25,011 nt of DNA from Gracilaria domingensis. Its lineage: Eukaryota; Rhodophyta; Florideophyceae; Gracilariales; Gracilariaceae. This document shows, piece after piece, positions 16,985-25,011 of the stretch. The notes under the pieces are model-generated. The model searched no databases. It had not been told where the DNA came from and saw only the letters and a list, made by a program, of their open reading frames with translations. Position 1 is the first letter of the stretch; each line of letters opens with the position of its first letter. A program made the position numbers and the translations under genes. The stretch is taken from positions 1 to 25,011 of the forward strand of contig VCMS01000480.1 in NCBI GenBank assembly GCA_022539475.1, written 5' to 3'.

Positions 16985-19102
16985 CGTATTTAATTCAGGG
17001 TTCGATTTGCGTATTACAGAGAGCGGTTGAATCCAAAAAGTTCTCACTGAACACACGCCATTGGCAGAGCTGTTTGAACAAGAGCATCGTTGTCCGGATC
17101 TCTGTTCGATATTCCAATCAATGATATCCAGAACAAAGGGCACTGATTCCTTCAGATCGCCGCCGTCATGACGGGAAGTTGCTCATTGCGGTTTACGAGA
17201 AAAGGTGCTACTTTGGGTACGCGGCAATTTCCAGCAATGTCGATCCTGCGTTGGTTGGCAATTCCCGCAACACGAGCTGGGCTGTAGTTGCACTCTATGT
17301 CCATTCCGAGTACTTCCGATGCAGTTTCTGGCAGAAGACGGTAAATTCATAGGTTCAGGACATGCAAAGAATCGAAGCCAATAACAATATACAAGAGAAA
17401 CAGGGCGGATCCAAGACCTCTGAATGCTGCTAATGTGGGACGATACTCGTGTGCACTAAACTCATGCAAATACTTGCGAGCCTCCTCAAGGAACTTTCGT
17501 TCTTGCGATGAGAGCCTTCTGGTACTTGTTGCTCCTGCCAACCTTTGTCGGGCGGTAAACAATTGGTATTTTACCGTTTGAAATATATCTCTAGATAATG
17601 CTTTGCTGCCGTGTTAGTGTGGTTCTACATAGTTCTGCGCTAAATATCATTCTTAGGAGCACGACAAACCATCTTGCAAAGGGAACAATCTCGAAAACTG
17701 TCAGCGCTTTTAAGGCAGAAGAACGCTCTCTCCTATGGTTCATCGGCAACGACCATCCGTATTCTAAGAAGAACGATTTGCCCTTTCAGGACGAATCCTG
17801 CGCGAGAGGCTTCAATCAAATCTTGCAGAGCCAGAAACAAGAAACGTTGAAACAACTGGATCCTCTCCAGTCGTAAGTCAAGTAACGAACGTTCGATATC
17901 TTTGGCGTCTACACATGGTGCAATGACCACTTCATGCCATTCTTGAGATCTCTTTTTAAGGTTGCCGAACCTAACTCGCAATGTACTTGCACTTTGAGAC
18001 CCGGAATTTGAAAGAATTGTGCCGTCACAGTACAAATCTATGGTGGCTATTAGTACCTTTTCGCTCGCAAGCTTGGAATACTTTTGCGAGATATCAGAAT
18101 CCCATGGGTTTGAATATGTACGCTGACCATCTCTGCTTCTTCGGAGAAGAGAATGATTTAACTTCACTGATGCCACTCGCCGCGTTTATTTCGTCCCTGA
18201 AAAATTTAGGACCGAACGAAACGCTCCAGTATCATTCAAGCCAAACTATGTTTTCATATCCGTCTTCTTCCATCCTTCGCAGCCAACGTTCCTTTTCCGT
18301 ACCTGACTAACATACGAAGCAAAGCTTCTAGTCGTCGAGAATGCACAGTAAGCTGTCTGCTTCTCCGTTGAAGATCTTTTTCAAGATCAAAGACCAATTC
18401 TGCTTCCAGCTCACACTGACCTAGTGACATTTGATTTCTGTTGCAATGTGCAGGCACTTTCTTACAGCTTGGATGCAGTGAACTTAAATTGGGATTTGCA
18501 ATGACCCTAGCAAAACCCATTGTCATGGATTCATCATGCGGCGGTAAACGAAAGTGATGCCTTTCAATAAAATGTAAGGGCACTTTCGAGGAATTAATTT
18601 TTCAAAAAATCACACTCATGGAAATGTCAGTGAAAGAAAAACTTACGTAGTTTTCAATGACGTTGGTCATGTTATCTTACCACACCAGTCATCTTGTTTG
18701 CAAGTCTACTGAAAACCCTTTTAGGTCTCCCTTAACGAGTTTCGCCTGGGTGATGGTCTCATAAACAGGTTGTGTTCTGTCCGTGCTGGTAAACGCTTGA
18801 AAGAATGAGTAGATATCGTTGGCCACACCGGAAGGTTCGGGGTAATGGTCCGCAAAGAGCGCTGCTGGTATACTCGTTACAGTTTCGAGTGGCTCGGTAT
18901 CGAATTGGGATGACAGTTGTTCTTGTGCATCTTCATGGCTTAGATTAACACCGAGTTCGGTGCCAGAATTTGACACTCCAGCTGAAGTGATTGAATAGCG
19001 ATTTTCAGAAATATTCCGTCGCTTGGGAAGCGATCGTTGATGATGACGATGTAAAGAGACCCTATCATTGTACGTTTCACCGTAAATTAAGCACTGATTC
19101 AT
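16985..19102 (-). pseudogene. zinc-finger transposase remnant (Plavaka/KDZ-like DDE superfamily)
   Basis: Starts at ATG 19100-19102 with MNQCLIYGETYNDRVSLHRHH, a C2H2 finger whose second Cys is Tyr. Reading in one frame, with stops at 18689-18691, 18677-18679 and 18602-18604, gives VETI-VKGDLKG and a YV...F...S...PLHFIERHH stretch. A frame change near 18200 leads to VLIATIDLYCDGTILSNSG and LRVRFGNL (core with acidic residues). Then comes VADEP, a TAG at 17733-17735, and ERAFFCLK followed by DCSLCKMVCR (Cys-rich knuckle). The third frame gives HEYRPTLAAFRGLGS, IGFDSLHVLNL and a TGA at 17347-17349. After it come IANQRRIDIAGNCRVPK, a TGA at 17152-17154, DNDALVQTAL and a TGA at 17044-17046. Domain order fits transposases of the zinc-finger CACTA-related KDZ type. 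The exact family is inferred. It cannot be functional. Confidence 0.55.
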
Positions 19103-19402
19103 GTTTTATCAAACAATTACGATGTCCTACTTGGAACCGAACAATTTTGCAGCGGTAGCTTATTTGTGCGCTTCGTCTCCTTAATGAAATGGCTCTGACC
19201 AGTTTTATGGGTACCCGAAAGGAAAGGGTTGTGCACTTTTGTTCCATGGACGAGCCGCAACGACTCACTGGTGCCAAGGAACAAAAGAGCGGTGCGGCTT
19301 CGATTCAACAGCACTATTTGTTTCAGTAGTGCTCCTTAACTTTGGAGAATCTCTTCGACCCCGTCAGAGAATATCGTGAGAAGTTTTGTGTACGACATCA
19401 GC
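19103..19402. promoter_or_regulatory. shared head-to-head spacer of the two mobile-element genes
   Basis: A 300-base spacer separates the ATGs of the leftward transposase and the rightward partner gene. Both probably used it as a bidirectional promoter. No confident TATA box or inverted repeat is seen. Short open frames inside it are not convincing. Confidence 0.35.
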
Positions 19403-20066
19403 ATGTCTTCTCAAGGTCGGCCATCACTGCAGCATCCATCGCGATCACGAGTTCAGAAGCCTCGTCAGAGGCTTGCGAGAGGGCAGGGGCAGAGAAGAAA
19501 GAAGTTCACTCAAAACACCGATACGTCGAAAAACACGGTTCCGGCGAATGAACTTCCCGTCCTACCACCAGTTCAAGTCAGCCCTATATCCAGGATTGCA
19601 CCGATATCTGGGAGATTGTCTGCACGTGGTACCGACCTCGCGTCTCGAACAGAGCCAAGCCCGAATGAAATACAGAGAAATGTTGAAGGTAACGTGAATC
19701 AAAATATCGCAATGAAGCGTAACGATGCTCTCTCTACTTCTTACAGAGTACCCAAAAACACCTCGAACAAACCAAACATGCGCGCCGCGTATTGGTGCTT
19801 TGACGGAAGCGTTTCGATTGTTCAGGGAGGAAACAAAGCGTAATCACGACCAATTCGTCGAATTAATGCATACCATCAATTCAACACTCAAGCATTCGAC
19901 TCAACAGATATGCGACCATTTGCAAGCAGTCCGAGTTGACCAAAACAGAACGAGGGATCTGCTACTGGCTGAGCTTTAAGCCGGGAAAATGGGAATGATA
20001 CAAGACTTAGCTGATCGCGCCACAAGAGTTGGACAACAAACAGAGGAAAGTGCGGATATACAAGAA

Positions 20067-20148
20067 GTACGTTTTTGAACTTAAATCAACTCTAAATTGC
20101 AGCCACCTTCCTTCAACTAACCTTCTTTGCCTATTGGAAACCTAACAG
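20067..20148 (+). other. candidate intron 1 of the partner gene
   Basis: Donor GTACGT at 20067 and acceptor CCTAACAG ending at 20148, 82 bases. Removing it keeps the reading frame between ADIQE and KAKLLHVK. A shorter alternative acceptor (TTGCAG) ends at 20102. The branch-point-like CTAAC sits directly against the AG. Confidence 0.4.
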
Positions 20149-20568
20149 AAAGCAAAACTTTTACATGTAAAAGAAGCGTTCCATTCCTGTGATAACTCTC
20201 TGTGGATGCTTTGGCTTTATCTTCTAAGCATAATTTTGTTCTGAATTTCATTGTACATTTAGAACTACGTCACATACATGTGCTGCCAGGAATTCATTGA
20301 TCCTACCCGAGGAGAAAACCTGTTTCGTATTTCCACGGAATCTGAAGTACTCCACTTTTTTACTCATAGTAACAGAGGCGTACAAGCTTCATCTACACAG
20401 TCATGGCTCTGGAAAGGTGCAAAGATACTGGTAGGCGAGGAAAAGGGGGAAGAAATTCTCAACTCGACAGTGCCAGTCAAAAGAAAACAGAAGGAATTTA
20501 AGCCGACTAGTTCCTCTTTGGCATCACGAAATCAAAGCAGAGATCACGAGAACATAAGGAAGGCCTTG

Positions 20569-20621
20569 GTACATATCTTTATCGCAATGCTTGAAAATTT
20601 TTTGTTATGTCTTACTAACAG
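20569..20621 (+). other. candidate intron 2 of the partner gene
   Basis: Donor GTACAT at 20569 and acceptor ACTAACAG ending at 20621, 53 bases, pyrimidine-rich before the acceptor. Same CTAAC-plus-AG ending as intron 1. The joined frame meets a stop soon after, in keeping with decay. Confidence 0.35.
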
Positions 20622-20943
20622 TCCAAAGTTTGAAACCTTCTGCACTCTAACGAGCTCTTCCTGTATATTAAATGTGCACAGAAAAGCTTCAAAAGAGGTG
20701 CTGAGAAACTATGCTCTTAAGTTATGTAACATTTGTGAGCACAGGACATAGGACAATTTCCATAACGCGTGCGCTGCCACATTTTTTATGGCGTTGAAGA
20801 AAGCCATTTCGACGGCAAAATGAGTAGCAAGTAATATGAAAGATCACGAAATAGGAAGATCTTTCTTGCGTAAGCTTCTCGATACCGAGCCAGCAGATCC
20901 ATTGCAATTGAATTTGGTTTCCGGATCGTTGGTATCGGTGAAA

Positions 20944-21003
20944 GTAAGTTATTTCTGAGCTATCATTCTGGTTCTTGCTCATTGTAACTCACCTAACTAT
21001 AAG
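20944..21003 (+). other. candidate intron 3 of the partner gene
   Basis: A strong donor, GTAAGT at 20944, follows a coding-like exon ending LVSVK. The acceptor region CCTAACTATAAG ends at 21003, 60 bases. Joining keeps an open frame for about 45 codons. Confidence 0.45.
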
Positions 21004-21266
21004 AATGCTATTGTAGATTTAAAGTGCTTTGGCCAACCTTGTAGATCTACGCAGCAAAAGTATGAATCCCTTGTCTGTCGGATTTTGGGCGGAAGAAGTT
21101 TGGTTTTGAACAAGAACTTGAGAGTTTGCCTGCATTTGTGACTGATGAGGATGAACGGGAACAGATTTATGATACGCAATGTAGTCTGTTGTTCGCTGTT
21201 GATATACAAGCGGTACTAAGCCAAGATCAGAAGGCGGCGTTTGAGACTTTGCAGCATAGACGTTAA

Positions 21267-22271
21267 GATCTAGTATCAATTTGAGAAGTTAAGAGCTAAG
21301 TAGTGCAAGGAAGATTTGATTCTAGATACAATTCTTTGTTTTTTGTTTCATTGTACGACATAGAGATAATGCTAAGTGGGTAGTATCTACGTCACGAATT
21401 TCAATAGTTTCATTTTGCAGTGTCTGCGAAACTTGACATAGTACAGGTTTTGCTGCACGTCTGCGGAAAGGGTCTCAGATACGTGACTACAGTCAACTAC
21501 ACGTCATTATTATGATGTGCCTATAAGTGACGGCGTTTGCGTGGCATGCCAGCTGTGTCTGTACCATGAATAGTGCAAGACAGAATCCTGATAGCGTGAT
21601 CAGATCGTCGATGCAACAAGGGGCTGGGATATTGTGGTTCGCGGGTTTCTCGGTACAGTGGGTACACTAATAGTGCACCCTTGCCATGGACAGGGGCTGG
21701 CATATTAGAACGGAAATTAAGGATGTCCTCGGTTAGGTTTAACTATCCGTGATCAAGCCTGTGCGACCGTCCTTGTTTCAGTGCGTTTGCATTGATTGCA
21801 GTGCCTTGCCATTCTTTTCGCACAGAAAAGCAAGTGCGGATATCATGCGGTCGCAAGCTGTCAAAGGTCTTCACGTCGGAACTTACAGTGATTAGTACAG
21901 GCTTGCTCTTCCCGATCATATTTTTAGCAATCTTTCATCCCCCTCAAAAGCAAAGTTGTATACTTACCTGCGTAAGAAGCCGAGGTCTGCACTGCAACGC
22001 TATTACCAAGTCTAGATGCAGGATAAGACGAGTTATGATGACATCCGTGACATCGTGCCTCGAAAGACAAATGGTCTCCTCGCCTTCGGTCTCGGGCCTG
22101 CTTAATATTCGTTTGTTCCTCGGTGCCTGATGGTCATCACTCGAACTTCGATCAATAACTCGATCAGTAAATGAAGTGCGCATTAATGTCAGGTCCTCTT
22201 ACGCAAATGATGAACGCAAGAAGGGGACATAGCCTTCGTGTTCAGTTCGGATGCACATGGAAGCCTAACCT
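21267..22271. other. low-coding region with one coding-like scrap
   Basis: No supportable gene. The plus strand near 21970-22110 reads LRKKPRSALQRYYQV, a TAG, then DKTSYDDIRDIVPRKTNG in one frame. This resembles decayed coding sequence of unknown origin. CAAGGGGCTGGGATATT near 21618 and CAGGGGCTGGCATATT near 21690 are a short imperfect direct repeat. The other mobile-element end could lie here. Confidence 0.25.
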
Positions 22272-22403
22272 GGCTCCATTCTACTGTTCGCGCACTCATC
22301 CACTGTCTTTCATGGTGCAAGTGTTTGCGTATCAAAGAGATCTTCATTTCGTCTTACTAGAGCTATCGAAGGCGTCATAGATTTCAGATATTCTCGTATT
22401 AGA

Positions 22404-22781
22404 ATGTGTAGCAATATACTCTCGAAACCTACATCTGTTGCAATGTGGAACATTCACACAGTTGATGAATTCGGGGTCATTCTCACTCACTTTGATGCGT
22501 TTCTTCTTCCAGCATGTACATCATTACAGAAACTCTTTCGTTTCGGTTGTGGCTTAATGGCGACTCATGGCATTAATCCGCGTGTACAACAGGAAGTATA
22601 CTATTGCCTTTCCTCCACATCTATGAGTGTTATCTTTGGCACCTGTTCAGCTTTGCTAAACATTTATGCTACATTAAACCATCGCGCAATCGTAGCCTCC
22701 TTCCATCAACTTAAACTGCTATTTTGCTCTTTTCTCTTTGAGGTCTCCTTGAGTTCGTCAAAGATTCAAATGGAGGGATGA
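22404..22781 (+). CDS. hypothetical open frame, 125 codons
   Basis: Not recognised. ATG at 22404, stop at 22779-22781. The frame is open upstream to about 22270 without another good start. The protein is rich in Leu, Phe, Ser and Cys, with hydrophobic stretches such as VIFGTCSALLNIYATL and LKLLFCSFLFEV that could be membrane helices. No motif or neighbour supports a role. A chance open frame or scrap of a decayed gene is as likely as a gene. Confidence 0.2.
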   Translation: MCSNILSKPTSVAMWNIHTVDEFGVILTHFDAFLLPACTSLQKLFRFGCGLMATHGINPRVQQEVYYCLSSTSMSVIFGTCSALLNIYATLNHRAIVASFHQLKLLFCSFLFEVSLSSSKIQMEG

Positions 22782-23161
22782 GCGATATGTCCGTGATTGA
22801 CGAAGAGGATGAGGAAGCGTGTGCGCTTCGCGTCCCGTTTCAAGCGCGTTAATGCATATCCATGGCTGATGTAGAGTTATACAGTTGGGCAGAGTTTACA
22901 TATAGTCTTGGTGCCGAGTGACTTTAGATTGGTACTCGATAGAAGCGGCTAATTATCATCAACAAGAGACAAAGTTTGAAGGTAGGTATCATGTTATATA
23001 GAGCAACACAGTCATGAAAAGGGTGGCACTTCTGTGCGAACACGGAGAGAGGCTGCGCAGTTGCTAAAATGTAAAATAAGCGTGAGTCCGTGAGGCGTTT
23101 CATTGGAGATCAATAGAGGCGGGAGGTTGCATGACGACGGAGGATGGCGAGGCTGGGATTT

Positions 23162-23850
23162 GTGTAACACAGTTAGGCGTGGTAATATCGGTGTCATGGA
23201 TCAACCAGGCAACATGATGGGCCGTTCGGTGAAGGTACCCGATCGATCCTGATCACTACCGGACCGGCAGTGTCAGAGAGTGAAAGACTTTTCTATTGGA
23301 CGATCGGGAAGCTTTATCCAACGGGCATTGGGTGCAAACCGTACGCAGTCACTCGGTCTTTGGCTTTCATATGCCTCGTGTCAACGGGTTTACCGGTTTT
23401 TTTCCATGGTGATGTAAGTTGGCTTTGGGCAGCGAAGAAAAGTTTTCTCATCAACGTTGGATATTGCAGTTGAGTTTTGACTCTTGAGCTTTTTTTCATA
23501 ATTCAGATTATGTCCGACGCAACTTGTGCTGCGTCACAATAGCCAGCTTCTAGAAATTGAGAAGACGCAAGGCGTGGGCTTCACTAAGATTGTGCACAAC
23601 CTCCGCTGCAGGAAACAGGAGACATGCTTCTCTCTTCATTGAGCTGCTGGTATTTAATCAGGAATCAGTCAGCGCTTTCCTGAAGGTACAACGTGCAGTC
23701 ACGGTGGTTGCCTGCAGGATAAGATACATGATATTTAGTGTTCTCTTCAATGTCACATATACTCGGGAAGAACGTCTTGCTTTGCGGGAAGCGGTGAGTA
23801 ACATGCGATTGGCTAAGTTTGTCGGCGTTGCGGCGAATGTTGTTGACTAG
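23162..23850 (+). other. weak coding-like region with splice-site-like signals
   Basis: Two open frames (23270-23473 and 23557-23850) of unknown type. A GTAAGT donor at 23414 and a pyrimidine-rich acceptor TTTTTTTCATAATTCAG ending at 23506 could join FFHGD to a short second exon. A further GTGAGT lies near 23793. TREERLALREAVSNMRLAKF near the end is coding-like. Not recognised; may be chance or a decayed multi-exon gene. Confidence 0.2.
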
Positions 23851-25011
23851 TGCGCCGCTGACGTGGAACTTGTTCCATATTAGCCCGCATCGCGGGGTCT
23901 GGTTAGAAAAGGCTTGCTTTTGATTGATCGGTTTCAGCAGTCGGCCCTATGTGCTTGTTTTGTTGCTGCATATGAGTGGATTGGCGCAAGTGTGGTGGAA
24001 AGGAAGGAGCACAGAAAAATCTAGCAGTTGTTATATACGGCAGGAATGAGCCTTGTATCTAGTCTGATTCTCTTTTTTTGGCGGTAAAAGTCGTGCCTGG
24101 GATTGGGATAGCATTATATGGGAACATGGCACTACATAAACTGGCATATTATCGTGACCTCCCCCTGTTGAAATTGTGAGACCGTCATATAATATTAGAA
24201 GGTAATAATTTGGCCTTAGGGCACATTTTAGGCATGTTTGAGAGCTGGGTGAGCTTCTTCGCTGGGCAGCTGATTCTGCAGTTTTCCTCGAAAATCACTC
24301 TGTCTGCGTGCTCAAACGCTGCTCGCAAGTGCATGGGCTAGTACCGTGATGTGGCTTTGCGAGAATCTACACAGTGTGGAACAATGACACGCTGCGATGC
24401 CCACGTAGAGGGGTGATCTTCGTCAGCTATTCGTAGATCGCCAATACCTTCGACAGTAAAATCTTACCAAACTAATATTGGTGGATCGCTTCCGGGAAAC
24501 AGGACAGGCGGGCTCCGCGGCCGCTATCGAGTGTACTCATCACGTCAGCGTAAGTCGACGTTGAGCGAGCTGGGGAGCGCTTCGTACGTTAATTAATGAA
24601 ACGGCGTGGCGCCCCATTTTTTTGTTTGGCGTTGTGATGTCGATGCGTGCTCTCGTAACGCGACATAACCATGTCCGTGTATTGTCGATCACGATTGATC
24701 GACGATAATAAGCCGAGCAAGGCGCGTGCACCGGCAGCGCTATGGCTTTGGCAGGCCGTTTCATGAATTTACATTTAGAGCGTGGAAGCTTCCGCTTATG
24801 TTCTCGCAGAGACGCATCGGATCTTCACTTCGGGTAAGTTGCTTTCTTTATGTCTTTTTTCTCGATCCTTCTCCAATGCAAACTTCCTGCCGACTGCTCT
24901 GATTTTCTCGTTTGGGTGTTCATAACGAGGATCCGGACATTGGAACGGATCTGAATCATCCCGATGAGCGCATGGAAAGATATGAGTTTCTTGTCATAGT
25001 CGGTATCTCTC
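23851..25011. other. no supportable feature
   Basis: I see no gene, repeat array or RNA gene in this last 1.2 kb. The minus-strand open frame at 24540-24764 has no recognisable content. A GC-rich pocket near 24500-24540 includes a chance GCGGCCGC. Confidence 0.5.

Larger units (their letters stand above)
16985..21266. mobile_element. decayed two-gene DNA transposon-like element (approximate limits)
   Basis: A leftward transposase remnant and a rightward, intron-bearing partner gene face away from a shared 300-bp spacer. Both are similarly decayed and differ in composition from the GC-rich sequence elsewhere. Limits are the outer coding limits. No terminal inverted repeats or target-site duplication were found by eye, so true ends may lie farther out. 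Confidence 0.4.
19403..21266 (+). pseudogene. partner gene of the transposon-like element, with candidate introns, decayed
   Basis: Function not recognised. The start is set at ATG 19403 (MSSQGRPSLQHPSR). The first 125 residues are basic and Ser/Pro-rich. A frame change near 19780 leads to a helical segment, TEAFRLFREETKRNHDQFV, that looks coiled-coil. It passes a TAA at 19977-19979 and continues to ADIQE. Joining 20067-20148 as an intron restores sense (KAKLLHVKEAFHSCDNSL). Further readable blocks are FIDPTRGENLFRIS (about 20290), RKLLDTEPADPLQLNLVSG (about 20870-20935) and, near the end, FGFEQELESLPAFVTDEDE up to the TAA at 21264-21266. At least three stops and two frame changes lie between blocks. 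An accessory DNA-binding or regulatory protein of the element is possible, but this is inference from position only. Confidence 0.4.

Noticed and set aside
17151..17346. Plus-strand open stretch reading KLLIAVYEKRCYFGY
   Set aside because: The opposite strand carries the conserved transposase blocks (IANQRRIDIAG, DNDALVQTAL) that continue from neighbouring transposase sequence, so this is a shadow.
18584..18646. GTAAGT...AAAG on the minus strand as a transposase intron
   Set aside because: The same frame reads family-like sequence straight through (YVSFSFTDISMS, then KVPLHFIERHH) with a single TGA, so an intron is not needed.
24500..24600. NotI-like and PacI-like sites suggesting vector sequence
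   Set aside because: The flanking sequence is not a known polylinker, and single sites in a GC-rich pocket are expected by chance.
1..25011. tRNA, rRNA, riboswitch or CRISPR content
   Set aside because: No cloverleaf with a GTTCRA-type T arm, no rRNA-like blocks and no regularly spaced identical repeats were found by eye. A tRNAscan or Infernal run would settle it.

Overview
This window looks like nuclear DNA of an intron-poor, transposon-rich eukaryotic alga, most likely a red alga. It carries decayed copies of eukaryote-specific genes: an ER-Golgi L-type lectin, the proteasome adaptor ECM29 and serine palmitoyltransferase. It also carries an uncharacterised ketopantoate-reductase-like family that I associate with algae, and a degraded zinc-finger transposase. 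There are no bacterial operons, ribosome binding sites, rRNAs, tRNAs or CRISPR arrays. The organism call is inference from gene content.

Layout. 40-1829 (+): remains of an ERGIC-53/VIP36-type cargo lectin with four in-frame stops and several frame changes. 2335-5850 (-): remains of ECM29, covering the C-terminal half and part of the middle. 6164-7266 (+): a broken serine palmitoyltransferase LCB2 subunit. 7561-7861: first copy of a 300-bp repeat. 7862-9416 (+): a broken gene with an HxD...H beta-barrel (2OG-Fe(II) oxygenase-like) signature. 9681-10592 (+) and 10645-11495 (-): a tail-to-tail pair of HAD sugar-phosphatase-like paralogues. One is open but lacks the nucleophilic Asp; the other keeps it but is frameshifted. 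12141-13043 (-): an intact ketopantoate-reductase-like gene, the best functional gene here. 13441-13761 (+): the C-terminal half of ribulose-phosphate 3-epimerase without a start. 13850-14170: three tandem hairpin units. 14401-15427 and 15789-16640 (+): two basic/acidic coiled-coil ORFs flanking the second copy of the 300-bp repeat. 16985-21266: a decayed two-gene mobile element with a transposase leftward and an intron-containing partner gene rightward, sharing a 300-bp head-to-head spacer. 21267-25011: sparse, with weak unrecognised open frames.

The genes do not form one pathway. The main message is dense decay: nearly every recognisable cellular gene from 1 to 13761 is truncated, frameshifted or interrupted by stops. 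Only the ketopantoate-reductase-like gene and the plus-strand HAD gene read cleanly. This fits a pseudogene and transposon-rich region, but uncorrected sequencing errors could add frame changes and must be excluded first.
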